A DNA stretch of 64,000 bases from Pollenia angustigena (Eukaryota; Arthropoda; Insecta; Diptera; Polleniidae). The stretch is from the NCBI GenBank assembly GCA_930367215.1, contig OV884057.1:106603284-106667283 (forward strand), in the 5' to 3' direction. Below are positions 19,096 to 30,946 of this stretch, in pieces (position 1 is the stretch's first letter; each line of letters opens with the position of its first letter). Under the pieces are notes generated by a model. That model had not been told where the DNA came from. It saw only the letters and a list, made by a program, of their open reading frames with translations, and made no database searches. The position numbers and the translations under genes were made by a program.

Positions 19096-20262
19096 AGGGT
19101 ATTCATTTAATCGGGCTTTTGCTTTAATCGGTTAATCGCTCGATTAATTAACCGAGGTTTTGGTTTAATCGGTTAATAATCGGTTAATATTGCTATTGAT
19201 CGGTTAAACGATTAATAAAGTTTTGTTATAAATTAAGTAATTTCAATAAATAAAAATGCAAAAATTATTTATTATTTGGAGTTTATTAGTGAAAAAAAAA
19301 ACAATAACATAACAAACAAAACAATTCTTGGACTTAAATGAGCAAACAAAGAAAATTCAATACTAATTAATACATATGGGCATTCCCACAGAATGTTCTA
19401 CCAGGATGAAAGAATAGAATGTTGGTAAGCATCGTCTTTCATTGTTTATTATTATAAAAAAAGTATGTTTTTATAAAAGAATGATTTTTATAGCATATCT
19501 CAGCTGTTTTACTTGAGGAAATTGGGCTGGAAACTGGAAAACTTTATAGTTTTTAAAGACATTTTTATATATGGGAAAATTCATGGTGATAATAATAAAA
19601 AAACATATGGAAAAATCGTAAGTTCGCGACCCCGTACGTTCGAAAAATAATTTGGTTTAAATGTTTAGCATTTAAGCGATTATTTTCTTTAGATTTGTTA
19701 AATCTTGATTTGGAGAAAAATTCTTGCATTTATCGAAGATGTTAGAGAAATCCAAAGCAATCCATAATACAGAATATCTAATTTCTCAGTCTTTTTCCTG
19801 GATTTCTCTAAACATATAAAATCTTCCATTATGCCATTATAGTACTGTTTTAATTTTTTAAAATTTTGATCACTTCTAATTGTTTCGGTTACTACCGAGA
19901 GTTTTTTCTGTTGTCAGGCCATCATCTGGCATAGCTCAGCACCGCACATTCTGCAAAAAAGTTTATTTCCGAATCCATTAGTTTCTGTTTTTGTACTGTA
20001 TCTTCAGAATGTATTGCTAGAAGAAAATATATTGTATGAAAAAATATTTTCTGAACACATACCTTTTGAATATGAGACGAAACAAATAATAAAAAACACA
20101 AACAAATTTGTTATAATACTATAAAAAATTCAAAATTTTGTTATATCGGTTAATCGGTTAATCGACTGAAATTAACCGCTTTAATCGTTAATCGAAAAAA
20201 CGCAATTTTAAATTAACCGATCAGTTAATCGGGTAGTAATTAATCGGTTAACCGGTTAACGG
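19096..20262. mobile_element. Probable non-autonomous DNA element with TTAATCGG-rich ends
   Basis: Both ends (19096-19215, 20140-20262) are arrays of TTAATCGGTTAA and CGATTAATTAACCG motifs in opposite overall orientation; the middle is unrelated AT-rich DNA. The left edge TAGGGTATTCA resembles other hAT-like ends here. Exact limits unclear. Confidence 0.45.
19376..19660. repeat. Dispersed repeat shared with 55798-56210
   Basis: Shares with 55798-56210, same orientation and order: GAATG(T/G)TCTACCA, ATCGTCTTT, ATTGTTTATTATTATAAAA, CATATCTCAGCTGTTTTACT, TGGTGATAATAATAAAAA and CATATGGAAAAATCGTA. Unknown class. Confidence 0.8.
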
Positions 20263-20408
20263 TTCTTGTTTTTGTTTGTTTTTAGCTCTGATTAGGATAA
20301 ATAAGCTTTAAAGTCAGTTGTTGTCAGCACGTACATTCAGATTTCAAAGGGAAGCGTATTTTTTGTGTGACTTCGGTTTATGATTAAAAAGGCTCCAGTG
20401 ATTTTATT
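20263..20408. other. Short spacer
   Basis: No feature seen. Confidence 0.4.
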
Positions 20409-20820
20409 AGCGGAATTCACACCGAGCTTGTTAGTTTGTTAGTCGTTAATCGTTACTTTTTTACACGCATTTTGTTTTTGTATATTTAACGCGCTACCGT
20501 ATTAACATTTAACAAATTAACGACACGGCACCCCTGATAAAATAGTTGTTAGTTGGTAACTCACTACTTACCGCCAGCAAACGTTATTTGTGTCAAAGCA
20601 TGAGTAATTAAATGGTTGACAATTGTTTTTTTACACTTTCTCGTGGCATGTTTTATTTTTTCCAGAATAATAAATTGTGTCAGAGCAATATTTCAGTTGT
20701 TTCACTACGAAAGTTACCAGACTAACAAAGTTTTAAAAAGGGGGTCGTTCACAGTTGGTAACTTTAACAAATTAACAAACTACCGAGTAACAAATTAACA
20801 AGTTCGGTGTGAATACCACT
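20409..20820. mobile_element. TIR element of about 410 bp
   Basis: Inverted ends AGCGGAATTCACACCGAGCT and AGTGGTATTCACACCGAACT (right, reverse complement) followed by TTGTTAxTTTGTTA on both sides. ATT flanks both ends. The internal open frame of 60 codons is not recognised. Confidence 0.7.
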
Positions 20821-21469
20821 ATTGTCATAATTTTTTTTCATTATGATAAAGCTCTATTTTAGGGAAATACATTACAATTTTCATTCAATTATTTCCATTG
20901 TAAGTATTAAAAAAAAATTTTTTTTGTAAGAAGTTCAGAAAGTGCAAAAAATAAAATATTTATTTTTTTCAAGTAGAGTTAAAGCTGTTAATTCCGCATA
21001 ATTCCGGCGTAAAACTATATTTGGGTTAATCTTTTAAGTGTTCACTTTAAGATAAATCAAAAACATCTTGCACGTTTTTGCGACATTTTTTTTTTCACTT
21101 TTCCAGTATGACCTCCACTTTTTGGCGAAAGGAAATTTTTGAAGAATGGGTAAAAACTCCAAAAATACATCGGAAAGACGTATTATTGACGTTAATAATG
21201 GTAAGATATGCCCTTCAAGATATACTAGAAGTAGAGTTTTTTTCGCGGCAAAGCGGGATTTTTTTAAATTACCCGGGATCCCGCTCCATATTCATTTATA
21301 TATTTGATCTCATTTTTTATTTAATTCAGGAGTGAGAAGTGAACCTAACGCGATTAATAAATTTTGTCCAGCAAGATTTGCGATCTACCACACTGTGCTG
21401 TGGTGAAGGGTATAAAAAAAAAACAAATTAAATCAAATAAAAAGTAATTCAAAGAAAAAAGAATAACAA
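20821..21469. other. AT-rich noncoding stretch
   Basis: An 85-codon frame at 21078-21335 has no recognisable domain and probably is not a gene. GTGGTGAAGGGTATAAAA at 21402 is a fly dispersed-repeat end. Confidence 0.35.
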
Positions 21470-22180
21470 GTAAGAAAGCATAGTCGGTCAAGCCCGACCA
21501 TATGATACCCTACACCACAGTATTTAAAAACACATCATGCTTATGTGTCCATATAAATATAGATTTATCTATGTTTATAAACTTCATGAAAATCGGTTTG
21601 AAAGTTTGTGAGAGGCAGAAATTGCCCCTTGCCTCCCCTTGTGGTCCTATTTTTTAAAAACTGTATAGCCAATGTGTCCCTATGGATATGGATCTATCTA
21701 TGTTTTAAATTTCATTAAAATCGGTTTGAGAGGCAGAAATTGCCCCTATCTCCCCTCGTGGTCCTATTTTTTAAAAAATGCATACATTTTGTGTCTATAT
21801 AGATAGGGTTCTATCTATGTTCTTAATTTCATTTAAATCGGTTTGACAGTTTCTGAGAGGAAGAAATTTCCCCCTATCTTCCTTCGTGGTCCTACGATTC
21901 GGCCCACTTTCAATAGGCTTGGTCCTTGTGCCAATAAGAACCTACGACCCAAATTTCATCAAATTATCTCCAAAATTGCGACCTGTACTTTGTGCACAAG
22001 GTTACATGGACAGCCAGCCAGCCTGCCAGCCAGCCGGACGGACATCGTTAGTTCGACTCAGAAAGTGATTCTAAGACGATCGGTATGCTTTAAGGTGGGT
22101 CTAGAACCAATATTTTAAGGCGTTACACACATCAGCACTAATGCATAATACCCTCTCCACTATTGTGGTGTGGGTATAAA
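21470..22180. repeat. Dispersed repeat unit with internal sub-repeats
   Basis: Begins AACAAGTAAGAAAGCATAGT and ends GGTGTGGGTATAAAA. Three internal sub-repeats of about 120 bp (near 21590, 21710 and 21850) share AATCGGTTTGA, GAGAGGCAGAAATTGCCCC and GTGGTCCTA. A (CAGC)n-like patch lies at 22012-22034. Noncoding; class unknown. Confidence 0.65.
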
Positions 22181-22803
22181 AAATAACGTAACAAATCATT
22201 TTTTGGACGAGGCATTGTGGATTTTACTCTTATTATGCCACTACAAAAACCGAACAAGAACTAAATCAATTACTCAAAACAAAACGTTTCTCTATCTCTT
22301 TTGCACTCAGATGTACAATTGTAACGGTAAATTAAATAATGCAGATGAGTGGAAAGCCAATTGTTTCGTTTTCGCTCTTTGACACTTGAAAAAATTTTTT
22401 TTTGTTTTTGCTCATGTACAATACAATTTAAAAATGTTGAATAGTTTTGTACATTTTGCAAACGTTTGCGAAATGTTTTGTTTGTTTTCATACTCTGCTT
22501 GTAACAATATTAAAGCTTAAACAAAAACAACAACAATAAACAGTGAGTTTATCTTTTCTACAATCCCGACCACAATTGGTTGATTTTTTGTCAACTCTAA
22601 TTTTTTTTTTTTTTTTTTAATTCCCTATATACTAATAATAATTTTGCCAGTTCAGTTTTATTTACACTGCCACATGCATATTAGTTATCAAAGTTGTTCC
22701 TGGGATTCAAAAGTTAATTATCAAGGTTTCGTTATAATGTTCTAGATTCCCATTTCATACTATTGACAAACTGAAGTTTATTGCTGATGGGATAAGCTAT
22801 TCC
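22181..22803. other. Noncoding stretch with a partial copy of the 22.9-kb terminal repeat
   Basis: 22499-22612 repeats the sequence found at 22907-23107 (ATTAAAGCTTAAAC, ACAGTGAGTTTATCTTTTC, CCACAATTGGTTG) in direct orientation. Nothing else recognised. Confidence 0.55.
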
Positions 22804-22945
22804 TGGTTGCTTAGGCCAGATCGTCAGGAAACTTCATCCAAAGATTAAAAAAAAACCAAAGATATTATACAAATAAAAAGTTAAGAATTATAAGCCCCAG
22901 TTTTACTTGCAACAATATCAAAGCTTAAACAAAAACAACAACAAT

Positions 22946-23030
22946 ATTTTCCTAGTTCCAACACAATGCAATGCATTAGTAGGGGTCATCCCCTGAGTGC
23001 TGGTCCTAACAGTAAAAAAAAAAAAAAAAA
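22946..23030 (+). mobile_element. 85-bp LINE 3' tail with target duplication
   Basis: Same 3' UTR as at 15355-15425 (ACACAATGCAATGCATTAG, GGGGTCATCCCCTGAGTG), ending in A17. Flanked by a direct repeat AACAACAACAAT (before 22946 and at 23029-23040): extreme 5' truncation by target-primed insertion. Confidence 0.85.
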
Positions 23031-23161
23031 CAACAACAATAAACAGTGAGTTTATCTTTTCTTACAATCCCGACCACAATTGGTTGATTTTTTGTCAACT
23101 CTAAATGTAATTGTAAGATCCCAAGTGGATAAACATTTAAAAAGTTAGAAACACAAAAGCA

Positions 23162-24081
23162 TAGTTGACAAAAATGCCGAAAAGTTATCTCAACCTCTAA
23201 TTTCTAACCATGAAAGTAAATTAAATCAGTTTAACATGGATCTATGTCAAGCTTTTATTTGTGCGGATATTCCACTCTTTAAACTTAATAATCCAGAACT
23301 AAAATTTTTTTTCAAAAAATATATAAATGAGAGCATACCCGATGAAGCGACTCTTCGAAAATATTGTGTTAATAAGTTATACACTGCGCAACAAAGTAAA
23401 ATAAAAGCTAAAATAAACTAAAATTTCCTGTGGATTTCTATTGATGAAACGACAGACTTCGAAGGGCGTTACGTTGCCAATGTTGTTGCAGGAATTTTGG
23501 ATGAGGACGAAGAGAAAAGCAAACAAAAGCTCTTAATTAATACGGTTGAGTTGGAAAAAGCAAACCAAGAAACAATTGCTCGTGTTTTTAATGACGCTAT
23601 AGCTTTATTAGGTGAAAATTTCAGTAAAAACCAAATACTGCTGTATGTGACTGATGCTGCACCATATATGGTTAAGTCTGGAAAGGTTTTAAAAGTTTTT
23701 TTTGGTTTTATCTCTGAAACTATCGTAAAACTAGAGAAATCTAATCCATTGAATAATCAAATTAAATTAATTGATGATGCAATAAACAAATTCTATGCTG
23801 TGGAGGGTAACTTTAGTGAAAGTATTCGTATCAAACTTGATAAAGTTTAAAAAAAATTAAGGATTGAAAAAATAAAACAAATTGCAGATATATTTAAATT
23901 AAATTTGAACGAAAACAGGGAAGTGGAACTATCAGCATTTAAGCATGCACCGATCACTTCTGTCGACGTTGAACGGTCATTTTCCATGTTTAAATGCTTT
24001 TTAAGGCCAAACAGACTCAACTTTACTTTTGAAAATATTAAAAAAATTTTGTGTATCTATATTAACCAAATTTTTTCTTAA
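23162..24081 (+). pseudogene. hAT-superfamily transposase remnant
   Basis: Three blocks in order. 23236-23421 is an N-terminal region (QAFICADIPLFKLNNPELKF). 23420-23850 starts the catalytic domain with WISIDETTD and GRYVANVVAGIL, followed by YVTDAAPYM. 23860-24081 is the C-terminal dimerisation region, with VDVERSFSMFK and LRPNRLNFTFENI. Stops at 23419 and 23848 break the frame and the middle of the catalytic domain is missing, so no active protein. The motifs place it with hAT relatives of the CGG-binding-protein type. Confidence 0.85.
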
Positions 24082-25276
24082 TTGATTTTATATGTATGTA
24101 CTTAGGTTCAAATATGTATGTATCTAACAAGTGGCTTAATTTAAGTGATTGTTTTACCTTTATTTTAACTTTGTTCTTTTGTGTTTTACTTTAGATTAAC
24201 TTGTGCTTTTGAGTTTATTGTACCTTACTAAAGTTCATGAGACTGAATTGTTACTTTTTGGTTTTTTTTTCGTTATTTTGATGTTTTTTTATCATTAATA
24301 AATGTTATAAAAAAAAAATTTTAATGCATATATTTTAAATTTTTAGCGCGTATTTTTCTACTTTTAGTACATTTTTTTTATGCATAAAACGTGATTTTAA
24401 CTGCATAAAAGTCCGGTCCCTACAAATGATTGTATTTGATGTTGTTGATTTCATGCGAATTTTTTGCAATCGCACAAAGCCGTTCTCTGATACGTATGTA
24501 CATTAGGTATGGATAGTGCACGACTTTTTGATTTCGATACGCTAGATCCCCCAATTCTGTGAAGTTTGTAAACAAAAAACGCATGAGCCAACAAATTAGG
24601 GGGGTGGGATGGGGGTCAAAGTAAGGGGAAAGCGATACAAAAACCAAAAAAAGCTTCACAACTGTCTCTGAGTCGCTCCTAGAGGGGTAAAATGTAAGAC
24701 TGACTCCCACTAATAATTCCCCCCCCCCCCTACATTTTTTATTAACATACCCCCTATCTGTGCTCCTTAAGGGGGCTCCCATACTCAATAGTGTTTTTTA
24801 TAAAATTACTTGCCACCGCCCTATCTTGCCCCAGAGTGGCCCTAGAGGAGTCAAATATATATGACGGACCTCCAATATTTTTGCTACCCGAGCATTTTTC
24901 AGAACATACCTACTAAACATACCTACTAGTGAACAACAAAATTACAAAAATATTTATGACTTTGTTTTTGCTTTCAATGTGCTTTCAGTGAAATGCGCAT
25001 AGAAGCTAGCTTTCCCTCAACAATAAATTTCAGTGCATTAATCAAATATGAAAAATTGGGAATTTAGCACGTCATACAAAAATCTTAATAATAAATTTTG
25101 TATTCCCGTAAATAACTTTGATAATATACTTGCATGTGCCCGTGCAGAAAACTGAATTGCCAAATTGGTTTTTTTTTGTTGTTTTCTTGCGAAGACAATA
25201 GAATGAAACAATTTGTTTTTAATTTTGTTTTTTCTTTTTACCCACTTACAACTACAATTCGAGTCGGAAAGAACCC
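24082..25276. other. Noncoding stretch
   Basis: Contains a GC-rich patch (24700-24860) with TTGCCCCAGAGTGGCCCTAGA that also occurs at 63460 in another repeat, and a 102-bp segment (24986-25088) repeated directly at 25471-25573. A 122-codon minus frame at 24420-24788 shows nothing recognisable. Confidence 0.5.
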
Positions 25277-25624
25277 AACCAATTGTAGGGGGATGTAAGA
25301 AAAGATAAACTCACTGTTTATTGTTGGTGTTTTGTTTAAGCTTTGATATTGTTATAAGTAAGACTTTGAGTGTTTAAAATTCTTATTCGCTTCGGGGTTT
25401 TATTTGTATAATATTTTTAGCTTTTCTAAAATCTTTGGAAAAGGTTTCCTGATGATCTGGCCTAAGCAACCAGTGAAATGCGCATAGAAGCTAGCTTTCC
25501 CTCAACAATAAATTTCAGTGCATTTATCAAATATGAAAAATTGGGAGTTTAGCACGTCATACAAAAATCTTAGTAATTATTTGGCGTTTTACATAATTAG
25601 GGCATTTGTATTTTTGTTAGAACC

Positions 25625-25777
25625 TGTTGAATTCAGATTGTATTCTATATTTCTTTATTTTAAGATGTGATAATAATATCGATAACTTAACTTATTAACA
25701 ATAGGGTGTTTCATATATTACTTAATTGTTTATGTAAAGTAATATTTTACATTTACATTATTTATGATTACACAACA
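25625..25777 (-). mobile_element. 3' LTR, 153 bp
   Basis: Identical to 28862-29014 as far as read; TG...CA ends. Confidence 0.95.
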
Positions 25778-26052
25778 TCTTCCTTTTTATAAAATTAAAA
25801 ACGTTTTAGTTAATAACTTACATTTGTTGTTCTTATATTAAATATGAAATTATTATATTAATTCATAAAGTAATTGGTAATAATTTTTTTTTTTTTTAAA
25901 TTATTATATTAATCTATATTGAATTCATATGAAATTATTATACCTATTAATTCATAAAGTAATTTGTAATAATTAAAAATTTATTATTGGCTTGAGATTT
26001 AATTTTAATATGTACGTACAAAAAACATTACAAAAATTTTATTAAATTGTTT

Positions 26053-26658
26053 CTAATCAAACTCCGTGTAACAATCGAATCTTGATGGTGGATTTACCAT
26101 CCTACCAGTCCTAGTTCTATAAACGTTGCTATTGTGATCCTGGTTATTATAATTTTCATTATCATTTGTGACTGTAACAGTCTTATCCATTTCAGAGCTT
26201 GTTAAGGGTTCAGGCCTTTTAGAGGGTTCAGGGCTTTTAGAGGGTTCGGGTTTTAATGAAATATGTTGTTCATTTCTCCTATATACTACACCTTCATTAT
26301 CCTTTACGAGAAAAGATCTCGGTTCCTTACAGTTTTCAACTACTTCACCTTGAAACCAAAAGGAATTATTATTCCTTTTAAACATTACACTATCACCTGG
26401 TTTAATTGTTTTTCTAGTAATTGTATTTCTATCATAACGTTCAGCCGATTTCATAGTGCGATTTCTTAATCGTTCCTCATATTGTTGTTTATTTACTAAC
26501 ATAGATTGAAAATGCTCCGAAATAGAAGGTATTTTTGTTCTTAAGCTTCTTGCCATCAATAATTCTGCCGGACTTGGCATATTATCCTTTGGCGTCGTCC
26601 TATAATGCAAAAGAGCTATGTATGGATCTGATCCACTCTCTTTGCATTTGTACAACAT
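26053..26658 (-). pseudogene. integrase C-terminal part
   Basis: 201 codons. Begins inside the integrase core after the catalytic Glu region (MLYKCKESGSDPYIALLHYRTTP, conserved in Ty3/gypsy), followed by a basic C-terminal domain with GDSVMFKR. Four short repeats of S-K-x-P-E-P near residues 155-170. No chromodomain is evident. Frame-shifted against the upstream integrase. Confidence 0.85.
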
Positions 26659-28256
26659 TTTTTTAACCGTCTGTATTGATCTCTCCGCGAGTCCATTTGA
26701 TCTTGGAAGGTATGGGCTAGAGGTCTTATGTTCAATGCCCCATTCCCTACAAAAGTTTTTAAATTCCTTCGAATTATATGGCGACCATTGTCAGAAATGA
26801 ATATCTGAGGTATTCCATGCCTGGCGTAAATGGATTTAAGTTTATTAATAACATGAGCACTTGAGTAACCATTACTTAATAATTCTATTTCAAAATATTT
26901 TGTATAGTAGTCAACTACCATTAAATATTGTTGTCCGTTAAACTCAAAAATATCACTCCCTACTTTAAACCAAGGAATGTCATAAATTTCATGTGGTATC
27001 ATTTCAGATTTTGGATTAGAGTTACGATATTTTAAACAAGTCTCACAGCTATTTACTATATTGGAAATATCATTGTACATATTGGGCCAGTAAACAGTTC
27101 GACGTGCCAAACTTTGACATCTTTGAATGCCCATGTGCCCCTCATGTAGAGCATTGAGTATTGTACGACGTAAACTACTAGGAACCAAAATTTGATTTCC
27201 CTTAAGAATTAAACCATTAAAAATTGTTAATTCATCCTTAACTTTGAAATAAGGACCGACCATTTTGTCCGCCATTTTCTGACTTTTCGGCCACCCATTT
27301 CCTATATATTGTTTAATTTTCTGATATATTTGATCATTTTCAACTTCCTGTCTAATTTTATCTACATTAGAAAAAGGAACTTCCATATGCGTCTTTAAAA
27401 AATTACAATGAAGTGCCACGTCACTATCAAAATCAACTAATGCCTTTTCCTTTAAAGGACACCTCGACAAGGTATCAGCGATAAATAAATATTTTCCTGG
27501 TTTAAAAACCACATCTAAACTGTAACATTGAAGCCTTGCGGGTATCTTATATAACGGCTTATCAAATAATGTTACTAAAGGCTTATGATCCGTTTCAACA
27601 TTTACTTTATTTCCATAAGTATATTGATGAAACCTTATACAACCGAACAATATCGCAAACAATTCTTTCTCAATTTGTGCATAATTCGTTTGTGCACTTG
27701 TTAACGACGCTGAAGCATAAGCGATAGGGTTTTTCCCATGTAAAATCGCTGCTCCAACAGCATGCTTGGACGCATCGACTTTTTTTGGTTCACTATTACC
27801 ATTTTGTTGCTGTTCATGTTCACCATTTCTTTGTAGTTCATCAGCATTACTCAAAAGTTGATGTTGTTGTTGTTGGGTACACAATGACAATGTGCCAATA
27901 AACAATTCACTTGACTCTTCATTCACTTCATTCGACAAATTTCTTATGTACTTTTTTTTTCCATATTGTTGTTGATATACTTTTTGGCGACTATTTTTAT
28001 TACTAACGGTAGTTTGTTGTTGTTTTTTACTAAAGCACATTTTGGCATAATGACCCTTCTTGTTGCAATTGTGGCACATGGCATTTTCAGCCGGACATTT
28101 TGTTTTATGTATTTGCCCACATTTGGTACATTTTTTAGAAAAACTTTCTTGATTTTTATGTCTGCTCACAAGTACATTCATAGCTATTCCATCCAATTGA
28201 TTAGCGTTGTCACGTGCTGCCTCAATGCTTTTAGCTATTGCTACGGCCTTGTCCAA
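26616..28256 (-). pseudogene. gag zinc knuckles fused to RNase H and integrase (RT missing)
   Basis: 546 codons open. The first codon is TTG, not ATG; it is the continuation of gag. Residues about 33-80 hold CTKCGQIHKTKC and CHNCNKKGHYAKMC knuckles. After a Gln/Asn-rich spacer the frame jumps directly to RNase H (DASKHAVGAAILHG, about 168; IEKELFAILFG; TDHKPL). The integrase zinc domain follows (HEGHMGIQRC, CETCLKYR), then the catalytic core (DIFEFNGQQYLMVVDYYTK; ISDNG). The frame is lost after ISDNG and resumes at 26658. Protease and RT are missing in frame at the spacer. Confidence 0.88.
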
Positions 28257-28257
28257 T

Positions 28258-28733
28258 TGTATAGCACCTTCGCTTAAAAGCCTTTCCTTTAAATGTTAAA
28301 AGTTTGTAGATATTCCACAAATAAAAATATCTTTGACGAGATCTTCTCTTAACGTACCAAAGTCACAAGTAAGACTAAGATTTTTTAATACCGTAACGTA
28401 ATCGTCTATACTTTCGCCGCCATTTTGTTTCCTTGTAAAAAACGCATGGCGCTCCATTGCCAAATTAACCTTTGGTATAAAATAGCCATCAAACAATTTA
28501 ATTAAATCATTATATTTGACTTCATCGGCACTTTTATTAAAGGCAGTAAATATATGGAAACTTTCCGGTCCTAAATGATGAAGGAGTAGCGCGACCTTTC
28601 TGCCATCTGATTCTTGATCTAGATTCGACGCCGTCATGAATATTTTAAATTCTTCCATTCACCGGCCATGTTGGATGCCTTTAAATTTATTTTAGACACA
28701 CCACCAATTTCTTTTGTAGACATCTTTGTTGAC
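28258..28733 (-). pseudogene. gag of the 153-bp-LTR element
   Basis: Starts at ATG 28733. After about 24 codons a one-base loss in an A run (near 28662) shifts to the frame 28658-28296, a capsid-like gag of 120 residues (AGExx...FMTASN, LLHHLGPESF, ERHAFFTRKQ, CGISTNF). A TAA at 28296 interrupts it; the same frame continues thirteen codons later into the next ORF. Gag is the structural protein that packages element RNA in the cytoplasm. Confidence 0.8.
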
Positions 28734-28845
28734 TTTTATTTGTATTTTACTTTGATTTCTTTACCTTGACTTTTTTTTTTTTTTAACTTTTACTGTTAAG
28801 ACTTTTTAGACCTTTTTTTAATGTTTTCTATATTTTTTTAACTAA

Positions 28846-28861
28846 CGAGAATCTGACACCA
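28846..28861 (-). promoter_or_regulatory. Primer-binding site, tRNA-Leu-like
   Basis: The minus strand reads TGGTGTCAGATTCTCG directly after the 5' LTR. The first ten bases fit the complement of a leucine tRNA 3' end, as in the element at 8727-12783. Confidence 0.6.
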
Positions 28862-29014
28862 TGTTGAATTCAGATTGTATTCTATATTTCTTTATTTTAA
28901 GATGTGATAATAATATCGATAACTTAACTTATTAACAATAGGGTGTTTCATATATTACTTAATTGTTTATGTAAAGTAATATTTTACATTTACATTATTT
29001 ATGATTACACAACA
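28862..29014 (-). mobile_element. 5' LTR, 153 bp
   Basis: Identical to 25625-25777; next to it on the inner side is the primer-binding site. Confidence 0.95.
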
Positions 29015-29412
29015 GAACCATGGCCAAATTTTTTATACACTGTACACAGTAGGGAGATCGAACGGTTATTATTCGACCGGTTTTAACTGGTAATATTAGT
29101 TTTGCCCAAGCCGGTTATTTTAAAATATCTCTTTTTCGAATATCGAATACACCGGGTATTTTGGTAAAATAAAACGGTTATTATAATGATTTTTTAATTT
29201 GTATTCTATTTTAATAAAAAGTAAGTAAAATGTATATTTTCATTCTTCTGTTTTAAATGTAGCCGTAAATTAAATATTTTTCTTATTGTAATATTAGGCA
29301 AAACAAAGAAAAATTACACTTTTGCACTCGCGTTTTAAAATAAACAGTTTAAATTTTTATGAAGAACGTCAAAACAAAATGTAACAAATGTCAAAAAACA
29401 TTATGAACGATT

Positions 29413-29575
29413 TTATAATTTATTAAATTATTTAATTTAAGGTCACTTTTTTAAAAAATTAAAAAAATTTCCTGAAGAAGATTTCCAACGGAAATCGAAA
29501 TATCGAATAAAAACATTTTAATTAATTTTTTAAAAAAGTGATTTTAAGCTTAAATAATTTAATAAAGTATAAAAT
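29413..29575. repeat. Hairpin-forming inverted repeat
   Basis: Arms of about 50 bp (TTATTAAATTATTTAATTTAA...CACTTTTTTAAAAAATTAA and inverse) around a short centre. Could be a nested small MITE. Confidence 0.6.
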
Positions 29576-30946
29576 TTAAAAAAAAGGTCAAAGAAAAAGG
29601 ATTATAATTCATTATGAACGATGTAAATACAAATCGCTTATTAAAGCGTGTGTTCTTGTAAACAAAAAACTAAAAACAACTCAAAAGAATACAAAAAAAT
29701 ATCAAGTTAAAAAGGTAAATAGCAATTTGTGTTATAGTATTCTAAATACTAACTATGTATATTGTTATACAGATGTCATCTCTAAAGAAATTTCGAACGG
29801 TATTTAAAAGACGAAGGAGCTCGAAGTGCCCTAAAATGATAAGTTATTAATCACCTTTAATTAGCCAATAAGCTTGACATAAATGTGCGCCAAAAAAAAT
29901 CTTGACTCCGTTCTAAGTAGTTCTTAAGAGACGGCAATTAAAACATTACTAAAATACGCTGCCAAAAATTAATCATTGGGTGATATATGAGCAAAATTGA
30001 AGAAATCAAACAATCAGCCATGTCAAAGAGTAAAATTCCGTTCGGAAACGGCATTTATTTTGTATCTTGGTGCTTCAGAAAATGACAAAAAATTTTTCGG
30101 AATGAAACCATTTTTGTTTTCATGATTCCGTATTTGAAAAACTGAAAAACTATCAAAATAAACATTCTATCAATACACAAATATGTCTTCTTCGGTTCCG
30201 AACGGAAATGTGCTGTGTGACATGGCTGAATGTTATGGAATGTTTTAAATTGTGGTCAACGAAATCATTTTAAATACATACTATATAATCCTGGCTAAGA
30301 GGTTTTATTGTAACATATCTACATAAAAAAAAGAAACAGTTCATGTATAGATAGTATACATAGGAGATAGTTTGTAAAGAAAAAACAAATTGTTAAATTC
30401 CTGGTAAAACTAGGAAAATTTGAGTTGTTATATATTGCCTTTTATGCACTTCTCATTTGTTCTTTATAATTGCCAATTTAATATTTTGCCTCCTTTTTAC
30501 TTCTCATTTTTCTAAGTATGCGAAAATTTTAGGAGAAACTCGAAGAACTAAATTTCACTGCCTTCTTTTCGTTAATATGAGAAAACTTTTGGAGAAACAC
30601 AGTGCCTCGTTTTCACTTCTCATTTTTTAAGTGTGAGGAAATATAAGGAAAAGCTCATACAACTAAATTTTTAACACACTCCCTCATTTTCACTTCTCAT
30701 TAATAAATAGCTTCCGAGCGAAACCGGACAGCTAGTTTGAGTTAAATTGGCAGAATATCTCAAATAAAAAATTTAATTATTTTTAAATTCCAATAATTTT
30801 TAAAACCAAAGTTCTTCAAAAATTCTAAGTCATCTATATATTTTGTTGGTTCCTTGCAAAACGAATTCATACAAGGTGGTCTTATTTTGAAAACGTTTTA
30901 CAACACTGTAAAATATTTTAACGTTGTGTCAAAAATTCAAACATAA

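Larger units (their letters stand above)
22804..25472 (+). mobile_element. Degraded hAT element with long inverted arms
   Basis: Left arm from TGGTTGCTTAGGCCAGATC (22804) to about 23100; right arm from about 25277 to the inverted TGGTTGCTTAGGCCAGATC ending at 25472. The arms share AAAGCTTAAACAAAA and AACAGTGAGTTTATCTTTTC. hAT transposase remains lie between them. No clear target duplication. A small LINE tail is inserted in the left arm. Confidence 0.65.
25625..29014 (-). mobile_element. Ty3/gypsy LTR element with protease and RT deleted
   Basis: LTRs 25625-25777 and 28862-29014 are each 153 bp, TGTTGAATTC...ACACAACA, and appear identical. GAACC flanks both sides (25620-25624, 29015-29019). 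Minus-strand order: LTR, primer site, gag, zinc knuckles, then directly RNase H, integrase zinc domain, integrase core and C-terminus. Protease and RT are missing. Total 3390 bp. gag and integrase also carry a stop and small frameshifts. Young by LTR identity, non-autonomous. Confidence 0.93.

Noticed and set aside
21078..21335. 85-codon plus frame
   Set aside because: No recognisable domain, begins in a T run, flanked by dispersed repeat ends.
22012..22034. CAGC-rich patch as a functional microsatellite
   Set aside because: Short, imperfect and part of a dispersed repeat unit.
24420..24788. 122-codon minus frame
   Set aside because: No recognisable domain and overlaps a repeat-related GC-rich patch with a C homopolymer.
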